Part shown: piece by piece, positions 7,274 to 9,038 of the stretch | Layout of the letters: each line of letters opens with the position of its first letter | How positions within the stretch are numbered: position 1 is the first letter of the stretch | From: Ramlibacter sp. | GTDB taxonomy: Bacteria > Pseudomonadota > Gammaproteobacteria > Burkholderiales > Burkholderiaceae_C | Assembly: GCA_025351615.1 (NCBI GenBank) | Contig: JANXVP010000479.1 | Location: 1-9,038 of the forward strand | DNA length: 9,038 nt | Reading direction: 5' to 3' | Notes under the pieces: generated by a model | Told to the model about the DNA's origin: nothing | The model's input: the letters and a program-made list of their open reading frames with translations, nothing else | Database searches by the model: none | Position numbers and translations under genes: made by a program

Positions 7274-7978
7274 ATGACCAAGGAGCTCCTTTGCATCGAA
7301 GGCTTGCACGCCTGGTATGGTGAATCGCACATCCTGCACGGCGTGGACCTGACGGTGAACGAAGGTGAAGTGGTCTGCCTGCTGGGCCGCAACGGCGCAG
7401 GCCGCACCACCACCATGCGCGCCATCGTGGGCTTGACGGGGGCGCGCAAGGGATCGATCCGGATCAACGGGCAGGAAGCCATCAAGCTGGCGCCGCACAA
7501 GGTGGCGCGGCTGGGCGTGGGGTATTGTCCGGAAGAGCGCGGCATCTTCGCCAGCCTCACGGCGCAGGAGAACCTCATGCTGCCGCCGGTGATCGGCAAG
7601 GGCGGCATGAGCGTGGAAGAGATCTACAGGATGTTCCCCAACCTCAAGGAGCGCGCCTCCAGTCCCGGCACCCGCCTGTCCGGCGGCGAGCAGCAGATGC
7701 TGGCGGTGGCACGCATCCTGCGAACCGGCGCCCGGCTGCTGCTGCTCGATGAAATTTCCGAAGGACTCGCCCCGGTGATCGTGCAGAAGCTGGCCGAGAT
7801 GATCCGCACCCTGAAGGGCAGGGGGTACACCATCGTGCTGGTCGAGCAGAATTTCCGCTTCGCCGCGCCGCTGGCCGACCGCTTCTATGTGATGGAGCAT
7901 GGCCGCATCGTCAAACAGTTCGCGCAGGGTGAGCTGGCCAACAACATGGGCATGCTGCAGGAATACCTGGGCGTCTGA
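7274..7978 (+). CDS. livF: Branched-chain amino acid-type ABC transporter ATP-binding protein, LivF type
   Basis: The 234-residue partner ATPase to LivG matches the usual LivF length. It starts MTKELLCIEGLHAWYGESHI, the normal LivF N-terminus. Motifs in order are P-loop GRNGAGRTTT (38-47), GYCPEERGIFASLTAQENL (83-101), ABC signature LSGGEQQML (135-143), Walker B ARLLLLDEISEGLAP (153-167) with E160, and VLVEQN (188-193). In the last of these Gln replaces the switch His, as is normal in LivF. The odd point is R44 (codon CGC) where the Walker A lysine should be. Lys normally contacts the ATP beta/gamma phosphates, and Arg usually weakens ATPase activity. In an asymmetric LivG/LivF pair this could leave one good site. 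I believe Arg occurs in some related burkholderial LivF proteins but could not check. ATG 7274 is one base after the livG stop, with AAGGGG shortly before it. Confidence 0.93.
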   Translation: MTKELLCIEGLHAWYGESHILHGVDLTVNEGEVVCLLGRNGAGRTTTMRAIVGLTGARKGSIRINGQEAIKLAPHKVARLGVGYCPEERGIFASLTAQENLMLPPVIGKGGMSVEEIYRMFPNLKERASSPGTRLSGGEQQMLAVARILRTGARLLLLDEISEGLAPVIVQKLAEMIRTLKGRGYTIVLVEQNFRFAAPLADRFYVMEHGRIVKQFAQGELANNMGMLQEYLGV

Positions 7979-7995
7979 AAGCCGCCCCTTTTTTT
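7969..7995 (+). terminator. Terminator-like hairpin with T-run at the end of livF
   Basis: GGGCG (7969-7973) can pair with CGCCC (7983-7987) around a 9-base loop that includes the livF stop codon. One C and then seven T (7989-7995) follow. The stem is only 5 bp, so at most partial termination is likely. It stands between the ATPase genes and the binding-protein gene on the same strand, so it would reduce rather than abolish read-through. Confidence 0.35.
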
Positions 7996-7998
7996 ACC

Positions 7999-8004
7999 AG
8001 GAGA
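7999..8004 (+). promoter_or_regulatory. Shine-Dalgarno AGGAGA that fixes the start of the second binding-protein gene
   Basis: AGGAGA lies 5 bases before ATG 8010. An in-frame ATG at 8004 overlaps the site itself and so cannot use it. Position 8010 also gives a normal signal peptide beginning MKIKTL. Confidence 0.7.
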
Positions 8005-8009
8005 TGTTT

Positions 8010-9038
8010 ATGAAAATCAAGACCCTCGTTGCGGCGCTGGCCGTCGGCTTCGGCAGCTGCGCCGCTGTCGCCCAGACCCAGACCGGGCCGGTGCGGATCG
8101 GCTTCATCACCGACATGGCGAGCCTGTATGCGGACATCGACGGTCCCGCAGGCGCTGAAATGATCAGGTGGGCAACGCAGGACTTCGGCGGCAAGGTGCT
8201 GGGCCGGCCGATCGAAGTGGTCTCGGCCGACCACCAGAACAAGGCCGACGTTGCCAGTTCCAAGGCTCGCGAGTGGATGGACAAGGACAACCTGGCCCTG
8301 CTGATCGGCGGCACCAGTTCGGGCACCAACCTGGCGATGGCCAAGGTGGCCCAGGAAAAGAAGCGCCCCTTCATCTCCATCGGCGCCGGTTCGGCCCGCC
8401 TCTCCAATGAAGACTGCACGCCCTACACCGTCCACTACGCCTACGACACCGTGGCTCTGGCCAAAGTCGCCGGCAACGCACTGGTCAAGGCCGGCAACAA
8501 GACCTGGTTCTTCCTCACCGCCGACTACGCTTTCGGCTACTCGCTCGAGGGCGACGCGGCCAACGTGGTCAAGGCCAACGGGGGCACCGTCGTCGGTGCC
8601 GTTCGCCATCCGCTGAACGCCTCGGACTTCTCCTCATTCCTGCTGCAGGCCCAGGGCTCCAAGGCCCAGATCCTGGGCCTGGCGAACGCCGGTGGCGACT
8701 TCACCAACGCCATGAAAGCAGCCAAGGAATTCGGCATCACCAAAACCATGAAGGTCGCCGGCCTGCTGGTGTTCATCAACGACGTGCACAGCCTGGGGCT
8801 GGCCAATACCGAAGGCCTGCAGCTGGCCGACAGCTGGTACTGGAACCAGGACGATGCATCGCGCAAGTTCGCCAAGCGCTTCTTCGACAAGTACAAGCGC
8901 ATGCCTTCCAGTCTCCAGGCCGCCGACTACGCTTTCGGCTACTCGCTCGAGGGCGACGCGGCCAACGTGGTCAAGGCCAACGGGGGCACCGTCGTCGGTG
9001 CCGTTCGCCATCCGCTGAACGCCTCGGACTTCTCCTCA
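8010..9038 (+). CDS. Periplasmic substrate-binding protein of an ABC transporter (COG0683 type), partial; last 39-40 codons unreliable
   Basis: The open frame gives 343 codons to the right edge; full relatives are about 390-410. Residues 1-21 form a Sec signal peptide (MKIKTLVAALAVGFG, then AVA before QTQTG). The mature part starts VRIGFITDMASLYADIDGP, and GGKVLGRPIEVVSADHQNK follows, typical of the Peripla_BP_6 fold. It is clearly a different subfamily from the binding protein at 583-1818, so the two likely carry different ligands; neither ligand can be named. It follows livG-livF by 31 bases in the same direction and is presumably their partner. From base 8920 (about residue 304, after PSSLQA) the sequence becomes an exact copy of 8518-8636 (from about residue 170). 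Family members normally continue differently after the SLQAADY stretch, so the true C-terminal part is probably missing and replaced by an assembly loop, unless the gene carries a real in-frame duplication. Confidence 0.88.
   Translation, partial: MKIKTLVAALAVGFGSCAAVAQTQTGPVRIGFITDMASLYADIDGPAGAEMIRWATQDFGGKVLGRPIEVVSADHQNKADVASSKAREWMDKDNLALLIGGTSSGTNLAMAKVAQEKKRPFISIGAGSARLSNEDCTPYTVHYAYDTVALAKVAGNALVKAGNKTWFFLTADYAFGYSLEGDAANVVKANGGTVVGAVRHPLNASDFSSFLLQAQGSKAQILGLANAGGDFTNAMKAAKEFGITKTMKVAGLLVFINDVHSLGLANTEGLQLADSWYWNQDDASRKFAKRFFDKYKRMPSSLQAADYAFGYSLEGDAANVVKANGGTVVGAVRHPLNASDFSS
8518..8636 (+). repeat. Internal copy of a 119-bp exact direct repeat
   Basis: Bases 8518-8636 are identical to 8920-9038. 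This copy sits where the binding-protein family normally has such sequence (ADYAFGYSLEGDAA) and so is the authentic one. The base before each copy differs (A at 8517, G at 8919), which sets the left boundary. Confidence 0.95.
8920..9038 (+). repeat. Terminal copy of the 119-bp exact direct repeat, ending at the window edge
   Basis: This copy is 402 bases (134 codons, in frame) after the first, with no mismatch, and runs to the last base. The junction falls in a short stretch encoding ADY in both places, i.e. at microhomology. A contig-end artefact is the simplest explanation; a real 402-bp tandem duplication is the alternative. Confidence 0.95.

Noticed and set aside
8004..8012. ATG 8004 as the start of the second binding protein
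   Set aside because: It overlaps the AGGAGA ribosome site, which is correctly spaced for ATG 8010.
8049..8060. Possible lipobox (FGSC) making the second binding protein a lipoprotein
   Set aside because: Phe at the first position is not usual for a lipobox, and a standard Sec cleavage site (AVA before Q) follows four residues later.
7911..9011. Two minus-strand frames whose products begin with the same residues (start codons near 8609 and 9011)
   Set aside because: They are antisense shadows; their identical beginnings only reflect the 119-bp direct repeat already reported.

Overview
The window is GC-rich and almost wholly coding. It looks like chromosomal DNA of a Betaproteobacterium, most likely Burkholderiales. 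That placement rests on gene content and protein style (IcmF, PPK2, and COG0683/LivHGF-type ABC transport genes), not on a marker gene, so it is tentative. No RNA genes, mobile elements, CRISPR arrays or phage genes were seen.

Left arm, minus strand (1-1818): a complete periplasmic amino-acid-type binding protein gene is followed, after a strong hairpin with a T-run, by the start of a LivH-type permease gene that runs off the left edge. This is the leading end of one branched-chain amino acid (HAAT family) ABC transport operon. Its LivM and ATPase genes would lie outside the window.

Middle, plus strand (2066-6318): a class III-like polyphosphate kinase 2 gene is followed by icmF, a complete fused isobutyryl-CoA mutase of 1097 codons. 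IcmF has the B12 domain, the MeaI-type GTPase chaperone domain and the mutase barrel in one chain, plus the Phe/Gln pair that marks isobutyryl-CoA rather than methylmalonyl-CoA mutases. A perfect 22-bp palindrome lies between ppk2 and icmF, overlaps a plausible -35 box, and is probably the operator controlling icmF.

Right arm, plus strand (6499-9038): two ATPase genes of the LivG and LivF type, one base apart, are followed by a second, different periplasmic binding protein gene cut by the right edge. LivG probably starts at TTG. LivF has Arg in place of the Walker A Lys. The last 119 bases exactly repeat bases 8518-8636, an offset of 402 bases. This is either a contig-end assembly loop or a real in-frame tandem duplication, so the last 39-40 codons should not be trusted.

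A reasonable joint reading is import of branched-chain amino acids or similar small acids by one or both flanking transporters, and isomerisation of a branched acyl-CoA from their breakdown (isobutyryl-CoA, from valine) by IcmF. The PPK2 has no demonstrated tie to this. I found no clear evidence of a wholly new system; the points most worth a second look are the icmF operator, the terminal repeat and the unusual LivF P-loop.
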